Assembly (NCBI RefSeq): GCF_004912275.1
Contig: NZ_STGY01000046.1
Coordinates: forward strand, 1 to 64,000
Length of the DNA: 64,000 nt
Direction: 5' to 3'
From: Glycomyces buryatensis
GTDB taxonomy: Bacteria; Actinomycetota; Actinomycetes; Mycobacteriales; Micromonosporaceae
Shown: positions 54,265 to 63,291 of the stretch, piece after piece
How positions within the stretch are numbered: position 1 is the stretch's first letter
Layout of the letters: every line of letters begins with the position of its first letter
Translations under genes and position numbers: made by a program
The notes under the pieces: model-generated
The model's input: only the letters and a program-made list of their open reading frames with translations
The model's database searches: none
Told to the model about the DNA's origin: nothing

Positions 54265-54990
54265 TCAGACCTGCTCGAAGTGGAACGACTTGATGTAGCA
54301 GTCCCTGGGCTGGCCGATGGCGAAGGCGATGCAGTCGATCAGTGATCGGGACGTCAGCGCGTCGCCGGAGCCTCGCGGGGCCGTTTCCCAAGCGTCCGAG
54401 AGCCGGTCGGGGTTCTCGAAGTCGGGCGGGTAGAGCGAGATCACCCGGATGCCCTTGGGGCGCAGCCGCTTCGACAGGATCTCGGTGAAGCCCGCCTGGG
54501 CGCTCTTGGCGGCGTAGAAGGCCTCGTGGGCCTCCGAGCGGTGGTGCCCGGCCTCGCCGCAGGCCGACACCATCGTCACGATGTCGGGCTTCTCGGAGGC
54601 CGACAGCAGCGGCAGGAAGTGCTTGGTCGTCAGCACCGTTCCGGTCGCCCCGGCGCCGATGACGCCCGAGATCCACTCGTCGTCGGCCGACTCGAAATCC
54701 GGGGCCTGGAGGTAGGGCGCGCCATTGTTGACCAGAACGTCGATGCGTTCGGTGCGGGCCGAGACCGCCTCCGCGAAGGCCGCGATCGAGGACGGGTCGA
54801 GCAGGTCGCAGGTGAAGGCGTGGGCCCGGCCGCCGCGTTCGGCGATCTCCGCCGCGACCCGCCCGGCGGCTGCGAGGCTGCGGGCGGCGAGGAACACCTC
54901 GGCCCCTTGCGCGGCCAACTCGATCGCCAGGCTGCGTCCGAAGTCGCGGCCGGCGCCGGTGATGGCGATGCGGTACTCGTCCAGTCTCAT
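54265..54990 (-). CDS. Short-chain dehydrogenase/reductase
   Basis: 241 aa from ATG 54990. Cofactor site TGAGRDFGRSLA (TGxxxxxG), LVNNGAPY (NNAG variant), catalytic Ser in MVSACGE and YAAKSAQAG (Y-x-x-x-K). Classical SDR using NAD(P)H; substrate unknown. Convergent with the copper operon. Confidence 0.87.
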   Translation of the reverse strand: MRLDEYRIAITGAGRDFGRSLAIELAAQGAEVFLAARSLAAAGRVAAEIAERGGRAHAFTCDLLDPSSIAAFAEAVSARTERIDVLVNNGAPYLQAPDFESADDEWISGVIGAGATGTVLTTKHFLPLLSASEKPDIVTMVSACGEAGHHRSEAHEAFYAAKSAQAGFTEILSKRLRPKGIRVISLYPPDFENPDRLSDAWETAPRGSGDALTSRSLIDCIAFAIGQPRDCYIKSFHFEQV

Positions 54991-55234
54991 GCGGGCAGCC
55001 TGCCACGGCCGTGATCGGTCCGAAGTCCTAGGACGGTCCGAGTCCGCAGTGGCGCTTGTGAGCGGCTTCACCTGCGGCACCGGGGTTTTTACCGCCGGTG
55101 CTCGGCGGTTTCCCTCGGTGTAATGAGTTCGGCACACGAGGCCTGCACAGTAGGCGGCGAGGCACGGGGAACCGGCCTCACGCCGCACCGGCGCGGCCCG
55201 CTCTCACGCACCACCGCCCGGAAGGAAGTCCGTC

Positions 55235-55438
55235 ATGGAACCGCTTGCGATCATGGCACTCCAGCTCAGCAACATCGAAGCACGCTCGGCCCTGCCCGAT
55301 GCGCCGGTCGTCGAGGACCGTCCCTCGAGGCTGTCGAAGCTCACCGGGGGCGTCACCTCCGCCCGCCGCAGTCTGATCGGCCGCCACCTGGCCGCGCCGG
55401 CCCGCATGCCCCGCCCTGAGGTCGGACGGGCCGCCTAA
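55235..55438 (+). CDS. Small hypothetical protein
   Basis: 67 aa, ATG 7 nt after GGAAGGAAG. Basic, Ser/Ala/Arg/Pro-rich, no membrane segment. Family not recognised. A hairpin follows at once. Confidence 0.45.
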   Translation: MEPLAIMALQLSNIEARSALPDAPVVEDRPSRLSKLTGGVTSARRSLIGRHLAAPARMPRPEVGRAA

Positions 55439-55461
55439 AATCCTATAGGATACAGGAGATA

Positions 55462-55489
55462 GGGCCGGGAGTCGCGAGATTCCCGGCCC
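55462..55489. terminator. Terminator hairpin
   Basis: GGGCCGGGA / TCCCGGCCC, 9-bp stem, 10-nt loop, between convergent genes. Confidence 0.6.
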
Positions 55490-55510
55490 GCCCCGTTTCA
55501 CCTGCGCCGC

Positions 55511-56653
55511 TTAGGAACCGACGACCTCACCGTCGATGTACGCGGTGTCCACCTTGGAGTATATGTCGAGCGGGTCGCCCGACCAGACGCAGAAGTCCGC
55601 GTCCTTGCCCGGCTGTAGCGAGCCGATGCGGTCGTCCACGCCCATGATCCTGGCCGGGTTGATCGTCACCGCACGAAGCGCCGTGTCGCGGTCCAGTCCT
55701 GCCTTGACCGCGAGCATGACCTGGATGATCAGGTGCTCGATCGGCACCACGGGGTGGTCGGTGGTGATCGCCAGCGTCACCCCGGCAGCGGCCAGCTTCG
55801 CGGCGTTCTCGGGCCACCGGTTCTCCGTCTCCACCTTGGACCGCGAGCACAGCAGCGGCCCGAAGATCACCGGGATCTCCCGCTCGGCGATGACGTCGGC
55901 CAGCAGGTGCGCCTCCGTGCCGTGGTCCAGCACCAGGTCGTAGCCGAACTCCGCGGCCACCCGCATCGCCGTGGCGATGTCGTCGGCGCGGTGGCAGTGC
56001 TGGCGCCACGGGATCTGGCGGTCCAGGACCTTCACCAGGGTCTCCAGCTTCAGGTCGCGGTCGGGCGCGTCGGCGCTGCGGTAGTTCTCGGCCTCCACGA
56101 AGGCCTGCCGCAGCACTCCGGCGGTCCCCAGCCGCGTAGAGGGCGTCTTCTTCTGGTCGCCGTAGACCCGCTTCGGGTTCTCGCCCAGCGCCGACTTGAC
56201 GCCGGCGGGGGAGCGCAGCACCATCTCGTCCACATAGCGGCCCACCGTCTTGATCGCGACGGTCTCGCCGCCGATCACATTGCCCGAACCGGGGTTCACG
56301 CATACCGCGAGCACACCGCCGTGGAGCGCCTCGGCGAAGCCCGGCTCGGCCGGATTGATGCCGTCCAGCGCCCGCACGTAAGCGGTGTTGGGGTCGGTCA
56401 TCTCGTTGGAGTCGTTGCCCGCCCAGCCCTCGGCGACCTCGTGGACGCCCAGGTGCGTGTGGGCGTCGACCAGTCCCGGGACGATCCACTTCCCGGTCGC
56501 GTCTGAGACCGGGACGCCTTCGGGCACCGGCAGGTCCGGGCCGCCGACGGCGGCGATGCGGCCGTTCTGGATGACGATGGTGCCGTGCTCGATCGGCTCG
56601 GAAGTGATGGGGACGATGGTCGCGCCGCGCAGCGCGAAGGTTGCTTCCGTCAT
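55511..56653 (-). CDS. Amidohydrolase (imidazolonepropionase-like)
   Basis: 380 aa from ATG 56653. WIVPGLVDAHTHLG holds the metal-binding His-x-His; later His (QHCHRADD), VLDHGTEAH and TTDHPVVP (Asp) complete the amidohydrolase barrel. The start (GATIVPITSEPIEHGTIVIQNGRIAAVG) and the ending DADFCVWSGDPLDIYSKV form the small composite domain. Substrate unknown; relatives act on cyclic amides or dipeptides. Confidence 0.85.
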   Translation of the reverse strand: MTEATFALRGATIVPITSEPIEHGTIVIQNGRIAAVGGPDLPVPEGVPVSDATGKWIVPGLVDAHTHLGVHEVAEGWAGNDSNEMTDPNTAYVRALDGINPAEPGFAEALHGGVLAVCVNPGSGNVIGGETVAIKTVGRYVDEMVLRSPAGVKSALGENPKRVYGDQKKTPSTRLGTAGVLRQAFVEAENYRSADAPDRDLKLETLVKVLDRQIPWRQHCHRADDIATAMRVAAEFGYDLVLDHGTEAHLLADVIAEREIPVIFGPLLCSRSKVETENRWPENAAKLAAAGVTLAITTDHPVVPIEHLIIQVMLAVKAGLDRDTALRAVTINPARIMGVDDRIGSLQPGKDADFCVWSGDPLDIYSKVDTAYIDGEVVGS

Positions 56654-56689
56654 GGCCCCTAGACTAGCCACTCGGCTAGTTCGGTGGGT

Positions 56690-57610
56690 TCATCCCGCCC
56701 AGCGGATGATCTCCTTGGTCACCGTCTCGGAGGCCTCATGCTGGGGGAAGTGGCCGATCTCGTCCATGAGCTTCCACTCGTAGCGCCCGTGCACGTACCG
56801 GCCCGAGCCCTGCGCCGTCCGCGGAAGCACGCACGTGTCCAGCGCCCCGTGCAGCTGCAGTGTGGGGACCGGCGTGGGCCGCTGGAGCAGTTTGACGAAT
56901 CGCCTGCCCGCCAAGCCCATCGACGTCCGAAACGGCCACCGGAAGGCCTCCAGCGCGCAGAACGCCGCCTGCGGGATCTGGATGACGTCCCGGCAGGCGC
57001 GCACGTACGTCTGGAAGTCGGACGAGCCTCTCCAGCCCGGGCCCGACCACGCGTACATGAGGTCGGCGACCTTCCTTGCGTCCCAAGCGGTCAGCTTGTG
57101 CTCGTAGCGGGGCATCTGGAACGCGAACAGGTGCCGCGAGGCCGTCAGCTGCCCCTTCGGGTCGACCGCGAGCGCGGCCCGCTGGCGCAGCGGGTGCGCC
57201 GCCCCGAGGATCACCAGCGAACGGAACTGCTGGGGGTGGAACGCGGCGGCGGCGAAGGCGAGGATGCCGCCGAGGTCGTGACCGACGACAGTCGCGTCGC
57301 GCTCGCCCAGGGACCTGACCAGGCCGACCACGTCGGCGGCCATCGTATAGGCGTCGTAGCCTCGCGGCGGCTTGTCGGAGGCGCCGTAGCCGCGCAGGTC
57401 GGCGGCGACGACCCGGAAGCCGGCGTCCGCGAGCGCCGGGATCTGGTGCCGCCAGGTCCACCAGAACTCCGGGAATCCGTGCAGCAGCAGGATGAGCGGG
57501 CCCTCACCGGCCTCGGCGATGTGGAATCGCGTGCCGTTGGCGTCGACATGCCGGTGGGTCCAGGGGCCCTCTTGGAGGGCGGCGCTGTCGGCGAAAGTCC
57601 TGCGGTTCAC
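56690..57610 (-). CDS. Alpha/beta hydrolase, epoxide hydrolase-like
   Basis: 306 aa. Oxyanion HGFPEFWWTWR, DLRGYGASDKP, nucleophile elbow VGHDLGG (Asp nucleophile), and catalytic His in GHFPQHE; Asp-nucleophile and HGxP motif mark the epoxide hydrolase/dehalogenase group. A cap domain (about 140-225) follows. GTG or ATG choice: ATG at 57610 used. Acts on small hydrophobic substrates; the specific one is unknown. Confidence 0.85.
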   Translation of the reverse strand: MNRRTFADSAALQEGPWTHRHVDANGTRFHIAEAGEGPLILLLHGFPEFWWTWRHQIPALADAGFRVVAADLRGYGASDKPPRGYDAYTMAADVVGLVRSLGERDATVVGHDLGGILAFAAAAFHPQQFRSLVILGAAHPLRQRAALAVDPKGQLTASRHLFAFQMPRYEHKLTAWDARKVADLMYAWSGPGWRGSSDFQTYVRACRDVIQIPQAAFCALEAFRWPFRTSMGLAGRRFVKLLQRPTPVPTLQLHGALDTCVLPRTAQGSGRYVHGRYEWKLMDEIGHFPQHEASETVTKEIIRWAG

Positions 57611-57696
57611 GAATTGAAGCGTACGAGGTCAGGCGCGGGCGCGGGGACACCGGAGTGCCGGATGTGGGCCGCGGCCCGCGGCTGAGGCTCCACGGT

Positions 57697-59064
57697 CTAG
57701 ACCTGTGCGGCAACGCGGCGGACCGTGCGCGAGCGGCGCGACAGCACCGCGGCGCCCACGAGCGCCGAGATCGCCGAGCCGGCCAGCACGCCGGTCTTGA
57801 CCAGGTCCTGTTGCGCCAGATCGGTGAACGCCAGCTCCGTGATGAGGAGGCTGACGGTGAAACCGCAGCCGCACAGGATCGCGACGCCCGCGATGTCGGG
57901 CCACTTCAGGTCGGGTGCCAGGCGCCCCCAGCCGAACTTGTAGGCGGCGAACGCGCCGAGCGTCACGCCGATGGCCTTGCCGAGGAACAGCCCGGCGACG
58001 ACGGCGAGCGCGACCCGGTCGGTCGCGAACGCGGACAGTGATTCACCGTTGAGGACGACGCCGGCGGAGAAGAACGCGAAGACCGGGACGGCGAAGCCCG
58101 CGCTGAACGGCTGGATCTTGTGCTCGGCGGCCACTGCGGGGGACTCGTGCTCGCCCTTGTCGCGCTTGACGCGGGTGGCCAGGCCGAGGGCGACGCCCGC
58201 GATGGTGGCGTGGACGTCGGCCTCGAACAGCGCGAACCAGGCGACCAGGCCGAGCGGAATGTAGATCCACAGGCTCCTGACGCGCTTGGCCTGCAGGAAC
58301 ACCCACAGGGCGACGACGGCGACGAAGATGAGCAGGGGCAGCACCTGCGGCTTGGAGTAGAGCGCGGCGATCATGGCGATCGCGCCGAGGTCGTCGGCGA
58401 TGGCCAAGGTGAGCAGGAAGATCCGCAGGCTCGACGGCAGGTTCTTGGCGCACAGCGCGAGGATCGCGAGGGCGAAGGCGATGTCGGTGGCGACCGGGAC
58501 GGGCCACACGTCGGCCGCCCCCGGCTCGCCCCAGGCGACGGCGAGCGCGATGCCCGCGGGCACGATGATGCCGCCGGCGGCCGCGATGATCGGGAGCATG
58601 GCCTGCTTGATGTCCCGGAGTTCGCCGACTACGAGTTCGCGTTTGAGTTCGAGGCCGACGACGAGGAAGAAGAAGGCGAGCAGGAAGTCCGCGGCCCAGT
58701 GCTGGACCGACAGCATGAAGACGCCGTCGATGCCGATGTAGGTGTGGCGGATTTCCTCGTACAGGTGCGACAGCGGCGTATTGGCGACGATGAGCGCGAG
58801 CGCGGCGCCGATGAGGAGCAGGATGCCGCCGGTGGTCTCGACGCGCAGGAAGCGCAGGGCCTCCTGCGGGGCGCGGCGGACGCCGCGCACGATCCGCATC
58901 TTGCGGCGCGGCATCTGCGGCATCGGCTGCCCGAGCTGCGGCACCTTGGGCATCGGCTGCCCGACCCCGAGCCGCTTCGGCCGCTCGGCCGAGTCGGGAG
59001 TCTCAGGTGTCTGGGCAGTCTCGGGCGTCTCTGGAGTCTCTGGGCTGTCAGGTGTCTCGGACAT
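57697..59064 (-). CDS. nhaA: Na+/H+ antiporter NhaA
   Basis: 455 aa. Core motifs: HYLGI-like region replaced by SHLYEEIRHTYIG, DFLLAFFFLVVGLELKRELVVGEL, VATDIAFALAILAL and ADDLGAIAMIAALY (the ion-binding Asp pair). Twelve membrane helices. The N-terminal 60 residues are a low-complexity Pro/Glu/Thr and Met/Pro/Gln stretch (SPETPETPETAQTPETPD), longer than in E. coli. Exports Na+ in exchange for protons. Confidence 0.93.
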   Translation of the reverse strand: MSETPDSPETPETPETAQTPETPDSAERPKRLGVGQPMPKVPQLGQPMPQMPRRKMRIVRGVRRAPQEALRFLRVETTGGILLLIGAALALIVANTPLSHLYEEIRHTYIGIDGVFMLSVQHWAADFLLAFFFLVVGLELKRELVVGELRDIKQAMLPIIAAAGGIIVPAGIALAVAWGEPGAADVWPVPVATDIAFALAILALCAKNLPSSLRIFLLTLAIADDLGAIAMIAALYSKPQVLPLLIFVAVVALWVFLQAKRVRSLWIYIPLGLVAWFALFEADVHATIAGVALGLATRVKRDKGEHESPAVAAEHKIQPFSAGFAVPVFAFFSAGVVLNGESLSAFATDRVALAVVAGLFLGKAIGVTLGAFAAYKFGWGRLAPDLKWPDIAGVAILCGCGFTVSLLITELAFTDLAQQDLVKTGVLAGSAISALVGAAVLSRRSRTVRRVAAQV

Positions 59065-59317
59065 CGCGGCACCTCCTGTGGCCGGGAAAGGCTTGCGGGC
59101 CGGTCCCGGGTCGTCTGTGGGCTGGGCGGCCGCGCGGGCGGCACGCCTCCGGTGACGGCGCGTCGTCGCGCCGTCGATCCGGATGCCGGAACCGTATCGG
59201 AGCCCGGCGCCGGACGCCAGTCGACGACGGGACGACGCCAGGTCGTCCCGCCGCCGGCGGACTAGTTTCTATACGCGTTCTTGATGCGCTCCGACGGGGT
59301 GTCGGAGATCACCGAGT

Positions 59318-61276
59318 TCAGTCTTCGGCGGCCGCGCTCAGGCCCTCCTTGATGCGGGTCATGACCGTGTTGTCGGCCAGCGTGGTCACGTCGCCGATCT
59401 CGCGATTCTCGGCGATGTCGCGCAGCAGGCGCCGCATGATCTTGCCCGAGCGGGTCTTCGGCAGCTCAGCGACGACCATGATCTGGCGGGGCTTGGCGAT
59501 GGGTCCCAGGGTGTTCGCCACGTGCTGGCGCAGTTCCTGGAGGTGCTCGGGGCTGGACTCGATGTCGCCGCGCAGGATCGTGAACGCCACGATGCCCTGC
59601 CCGGTGACCGGGTCGGAGGCGCCCACGACGGCCGCCTCGGCCACCGAATCGTGGCTGACGAGGGCGGACTCGACCTCGGTGGTGGAGATGTTGTGGCCGG
59701 AGACGAGCATGACGTCGTCGACGCGGCCGAGCAGCCACAGGTCGCCGTCGTCGTCGCGCTTGGCGCCGTCGCCGGCGAAGTACATGCCATCGAACTTGGA
59801 CCAGTAGGTGTCGAGGAATCGCTGGTCGTCGCCCCAGATGGTGCGCAGCATCGACGGCCACGGGTCGCGGATGGTGAGGAAGCCGCCGCCGCCGTTGGGC
59901 ACCGACTTGGCCTCGTCGTCCACGACGTCGACCGTGATGCCCGGGAGCGGGCGCTGGGCCGAGCCGGGCTTGGTGGCGGTGACGCCCGGGAGCGGGGAGA
60001 CCATGATCGCGCCGGTCTCGGTCTGCCACCAGGTGTCCACAATGGGCGCCTTGCCCTTGCCGACGTGCTCGCGGTACCAGATCCACGCCTCGGGGTTGAT
60101 CGGCTCGCCGACGCTGCCCAACAGGCGCAGGCTGGAGAGGTCGTACCCGGCCGGGATGTCGTCGCCCCACTTCATGAACGTGCGGATCAGGGTGGGGGCG
60201 GTGTAGAGCGAGGTGACCTGGTACTTGTCGATGATCTCCCAGAACCGCCCCTTGTGCGGCGTGTCGGGAGTGCCCTCGTACATCACCTGCGTCGCCCCGT
60301 TCGACAAGGGGCCGTAGACGATATAGGAGTGCCCGGTGACCCAGCCGATGTCGGCGGTGCACCAGTACACATCGGACTCCGGCTTGAGGTCGAAGACCGC
60401 GTGGTGGGTGTAGGAGGTCTGGGTGAGGTAGCCGCCGGAGGTGTGGAGGATGCCCTTGGGCTTGCCGGTGGTGCCCGAGGTGTAGAGGATGAACAGCGGG
60501 TGCTCGGCGTCGAACGGCTGGGCCGCATGTTCATTCGAGGCGGTTCCCACCGTCTCGTGCCACCACAGGTCGCGCTCGTTCCAGTCCACGTCCTGCTCGG
60601 TGCGGCGCACCACCAGGACCTTCTCGATCCCGGGGCAGCGCTCGGCGGCGGCGTCCACGGTCGGCTTGAGCGCGTTGGGCTTGCCGCGGCGGAACCCGCC
60701 GTCGGCGGTGATGACCAGTTTCGCGCCCGCATCGTCGATACGGCTGGCCAGGGCCTCGACGGAGAAGCCGCCGAAGACCACGGAGTGGGGTGCGCCGATG
60801 CGCGCGCACGCCAGCATCGCCACGGCCGCTTCGGGAATCATCGGCATATAGATGACCACGCGGTCGCCGGCCTCGACGCCCAGGTCGGTGAGGGTGTTGG
60901 CGGCCCGCTTCACCTCGTCCAGCAGTTCGGCGTAGGTGACGGCGCGGCCGTCGCCCGACTCGCCTTCGAAGTGGATCGCGACCCGCTCGCCCAGCCCTGC
61001 GTCGACATGGCGGTCGAGGCAGTTCGCGGCGACGTTCAGCTCGCCGCCGGTGAACCACTTCGCGAACGGGGGGTTGCTCCAGTCCAGGACGGAGTCCCAG
61101 TCCTTGGTCCAATCGAGGCGCCTGGCCTGCTGTTCCCAGAAGGCGAGGCGGTCAGCGGCCGCCTCGTCGTAGGCGGCCTCGGTGACGTTCGCCGATGCGG
61201 TGAATTCGGGGGCAGGCGGGAACGTGCGGTCCTCCGTGAGGAGGTTGGCGAGAGTCTCTTGCGGGATCTGTCCCAC
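59318..61276 (-). CDS. acsA: Acetyl-CoA synthetase
   Basis: 652 aa, the usual length, from the GTG at 61276 after [19 protein letters not shown] (P-loop), [35 protein letters not shown] and TRSGKIMRR (Lys acetylation site that controls activity). Activates acetate to acetyl-CoA. Monocistronic. Confidence 0.95.
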   Translation of the reverse strand: MGQIPQETLANLLTEDRTFPPAPEFTASANVTEAAYDEAAADRLAFWEQQARRLDWTKDWDSVLDWSNPPFAKWFTGGELNVAANCLDRHVDAGLGERVAIHFEGESGDGRAVTYAELLDEVKRAANTLTDLGVEAGDRVVIYMPMIPEAAVAMLACARIGAPHSVVFGGFSVEALASRIDDAGAKLVITADGGFRRGKPNALKPTVDAAAERCPGIEKVLVVRRTEQDVDWNERDLWWHETVGTASNEHAAQPFDAEHPLFILYTSGTTGKPKGILHTSGGYLTQTSYTHHAVFDLKPESDVYWCTADIGWVTGHSYIVYGPLSNGATQVMYEGTPDTPHKGRFWEIIDKYQVTSLYTAPTLIRTFMKWGDDIPAGYDLSSLRLLGSVGEPINPEAWIWYREHVGKGKAPIVDTWWQTETGAIMVSPLPGVTATKPGSAQRPLPGITVDVVDDEAKSVPNGGGGFLTIRDPWPSMLRTIWGDDQRFLDTYWSKFDGMYFAGDGAKRDDDGDLWLLGRVDDVMLVSGHNISTTEVESALVSHDSVAEAAVVGASDPVTGQGIVAFTILRGDIESSPEHLQELRQHVANTLGPIAKPRQIMVVAELPKTRSGKIMRRLLRDIAENREIGDVTTLADNTVMTRIKEGLSAAAED

Positions 61277-61433
61277 TGGTATTCGCTCCTTACAGATCAG
61301 CGCGCCACTGCGCGACTGTGAGGCGGGTCTGTGTCTGGCAACACTACCTGGAAATGTGCGGGTCACAACCGGTGGCCGCCGGTGCGTCGCCGGGTGGTTG
61401 GTGAGCGGGCGGCAAGCGGTTGAACGGCGGTTT

Positions 61434-61494
61434 TGTCGTACCCGGCGCATATCTTTAATGCCAGGGGTCCCCCGGGACTACCTACTTCGGCGTG
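61434..61494 (+). repeat. Dispersed 62-bp repeat, copy 2
   Basis: TGTCGTACCCGGCGCATATC.. then the core AGGGGTCCCCCGGGACTACCT and CGGCGTG. Aligns along its length with the reverse complement of copies 3 and 4. Confidence 0.7.
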
Positions 61495-61578
61495 CCTTTT
61501 GGGAGCGCGAAACCGACCGAACGGATCTTGCGATCTGTGCGGGGGCATTTCATCGGATAGCATCTTGTGATTGCCCTT

Positions 61579-61635
61579 TAGGGGGTGCCTGGTGGACCCG
61601 GGCGAGACTGAATCCGGGACCACCAAACACCCCTA
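61579..61635. repeat. Palindromic mini-element with IS-like terminal repeats
   Basis: TAGGGGGTGCCTGGTGGACC on the left and, reverse-complemented, TAGGGGTGTTTGGTGGTCCC on the right, separated by about 12 bp and bounded by TA. The ends resemble terminal repeats of IS5-type elements with nothing between them. On RNA it would form a long interrupted stem 52 bp before the Fic-like gene. Confidence 0.5.
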
Positions 61636-61687
61636 ACCGCCCTGGTGCCGCGTTTGCGCTTCACCTTCAACCGGTAAGGTTCCGCCC

Positions 61688-62443
61688 GTGGATCCTCTCG
61701 CGCCTCTCCTCGAGCTCTCCGAGGTTGCCGACGCCCTTGAGAACGCCAGAGCAAACGTCGACCGGATGCTGTGGCACGAGGCGCTGCGCGGCGGTGACAG
61801 CCATGTGGCGGCGGAAGTGACCCTGCACCAGGCGTCGGCGACGCTCGCGCTGGAGGGCTACGACTGCGATGTCGAGCGCTTGCGCGCGGGGGACTTCACC
61901 GATCCGGTCGTTGCGGGAGCGCTGCGCGTGGCCGAGGCCCTGCCTTCGATGGCCGGGGTCTGGTCGGCTTCTCCCCGTTACGTTCTGGCGAAGCTGCACG
62001 TGCTCGCCACCCGCGATTTCCCGGACGCCCGCAGCGAGTTCGAGCCCGGCCGCATCGACGTCAGCGGTTCGGCTTCGGCCCGCATCGATGCGATGTGCGC
62101 CCTGATCGTCAACCCCACCAAGGAGATCCCCGCGGCGATGAGCGCGGCGGTGGTCCACGGCGAGCTGCTGGCGATCCAGCCGTTCCCGGTGGCGAACAAT
62201 ATCGTGGCCCGGGCCGCGGCGCGGCTCTCCTTGGCCAGCAAGGGACTCGACCCGAAACTGTTGGTCACGATCGACGCCGGGCACCTGGAGCGGCAGCCGG
62301 AGTACGCGGGCGCGCAGCGCGCCTGGGCGACCGGCACCCCCGACGGGGTCCGCTCCTGGCTCAAGCACTACGGCAACGCCCTGGAAGCCGGCGCGGCCGA
62401 GACGCTGCAGATCTGCACCGAGCTGATGAAGGACGCCAAGTAA
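61688..62443 (+). CDS. Fic-like protein with degenerate catalytic motif
   Basis: 251 aa, GTG start. The helical arrangement and the segment HGELLAIQPFPVANNIVARAAARL correspond to the Fic region HxFx(D/E)GNGRxxR, but the catalytic His is Gln or Ile and the GNGR is missing. Members of this group next to acsA are often labelled oxidoreductase without basis. AMP-transfer activity is unlikely. It is bracketed by the 62-bp repeats, one upstream and two inverted downstream. Confidence 0.6.
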   Translation: MDPLAPLLELSEVADALENARANVDRMLWHEALRGGDSHVAAEVTLHQASATLALEGYDCDVERLRAGDFTDPVVAGALRVAEALPSMAGVWSASPRYVLAKLHVLATRDFPDARSEFEPGRIDVSGSASARIDAMCALIVNPTKEIPAAMSAAVVHGELLAIQPFPVANNIVARAAARLSLASKGLDPKLLVTIDAGHLERQPEYAGAQRAWATGTPDGVRSWLKHYGNALEAGAAETLQICTELMKDAK

Positions 62444-62458
62444 CGCCGGACTCCCGCG

Positions 62459-62520
62459 CACGCCGAGACAGGTAGCCGCGGGGGACCCCTTGTCTCAAGT
62501 GTATTCCGGGGGTACGACAG
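62459..62520 (-). repeat. Dispersed 62-bp repeat, copy 3
   Basis: CACGCCGAGACAGGTAGCC.. GGGGGACCCCTTG then TCAAGTGTATTCCGGGGGTACGACAG. Same orientation as copy 4, 85 bp apart. Confidence 0.75.
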
Positions 62521-62543
62521 TTCCCTTGCCTCGCAACCGAGGG

Positions 62544-62605
62544 CACGCCGAGACAGGTAGTCCCGGGGGACCCCTTGGATCAAGGGTATTCGCGGGGTGC
62601 GACAG
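62544..62605 (-). repeat. Dispersed 62-bp repeat, copy 4
   Basis: CACGCCGAGACAGGTAGTC.. GGGGGACCCCTTGG then TCAAGGGTATTCGCGGGGTGCGACAG; differs from copy 3 at only a few positions. Confidence 0.75.
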
Positions 62606-62614
62606 AAACGCCGG

Positions 62615-62869
62615 TCAGGCGTCGCCGTTCAGCTCTGCGCGCAACTTCTGCTTCTCTTCGCGGCGCTGCTTCACGTTCGCGTCGATGTGGTCGACCATCT
62701 GCTCGCGCATGGCCTTGAGCAGCACGAACGACAGCAGCATCGAGCCCATCAGCGCAATGGCGAGGGCCAGCAGCACATTCATGAAGAAGGCCAGCGGCAA
62801 GGCGATGGCCGCGAACAGTCCCAGCCGGGCCAGGAAGTATTTCGCGATCGGGTTCTTCAGACGGCTCAC
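62615..62869 (-). CDS. DUF4229 membrane protein
   Basis: 84 aa from the GTG at 62869, overlapping the upstream stop (GTGA). Two membrane helices (about 10-50) and a charged C-terminal helix (VKQRREEKQKLRAEL) as in DUF4229. In actinobacteria these genes commonly lie near menaquinone (mqn) genes, as here. Function unknown. Confidence 0.8.
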   Translation of the reverse strand: MSRLKNPIAKYFLARLGLFAAIALPLAFFMNVLLALAIALMGSMLLSFVLLKAMREQMVDHIDANVKQRREEKQKLRAELNGDA

Positions 62870-63291
62870 TGCGGCCGCTCCTCTCCGAAGGTCTTGATTC
62901 CAGCGTGCCACAGCACGGCGTACGTCACCGCGGCCATCAGGCCGCCGATCCCGCCGACGGCCATCGGCGCCCACGTCTGCGGCAGCACGACCGCCGCCGC
63001 CAGGCCCACGCCCAGCGCCAGCGCGACGCACACCAACATAAGCGCCCAGCGCGAGCCGCCGACATAGCGGCGGAACTGCTCGGTGAACACGAACACCGTC
63101 GGCAGCGCCGCGACCCAACCCGAGACCTGGCCGAACTCCCCGCCCGTGGGCATGGAGAACACCAGGTCGATGATCGCCAGCGCGACCAGACCCATCACGA
63201 AATAGGCCAGCGCCGTCCCGATCAGCTGCCCGAGCGTCTCGATCGGGGGCTTCGCGGCCTTCTCGGCGCCGGGCGAAGGCTCGGTCGCCAC
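62866..63291 (-). CDS. Integral membrane protein in menaquinone locus
   Basis: 141 aa, GTG start immediately after the mqnE stop (TAGGTG). Four predicted helices (about 22-47, 55-75, 84-104, 108-130). Short Pro/Lys-rich N-terminus. No recognised family; operon with mqnE and the DUF4229 gene. Confidence 0.7.
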   Translation of the reverse strand: MATEPSPGAEKAAKPPIETLGQLIGTALAYFVMGLVALAIIDLVFSMPTGGEFGQVSGWVAALPTVFVFTEQFRRYVGGSRWALMLVCVALALGVGLAAAVVLPQTWAPMAVGGIGGLMAAVTYAVLWHAGIKTFGEERPQ

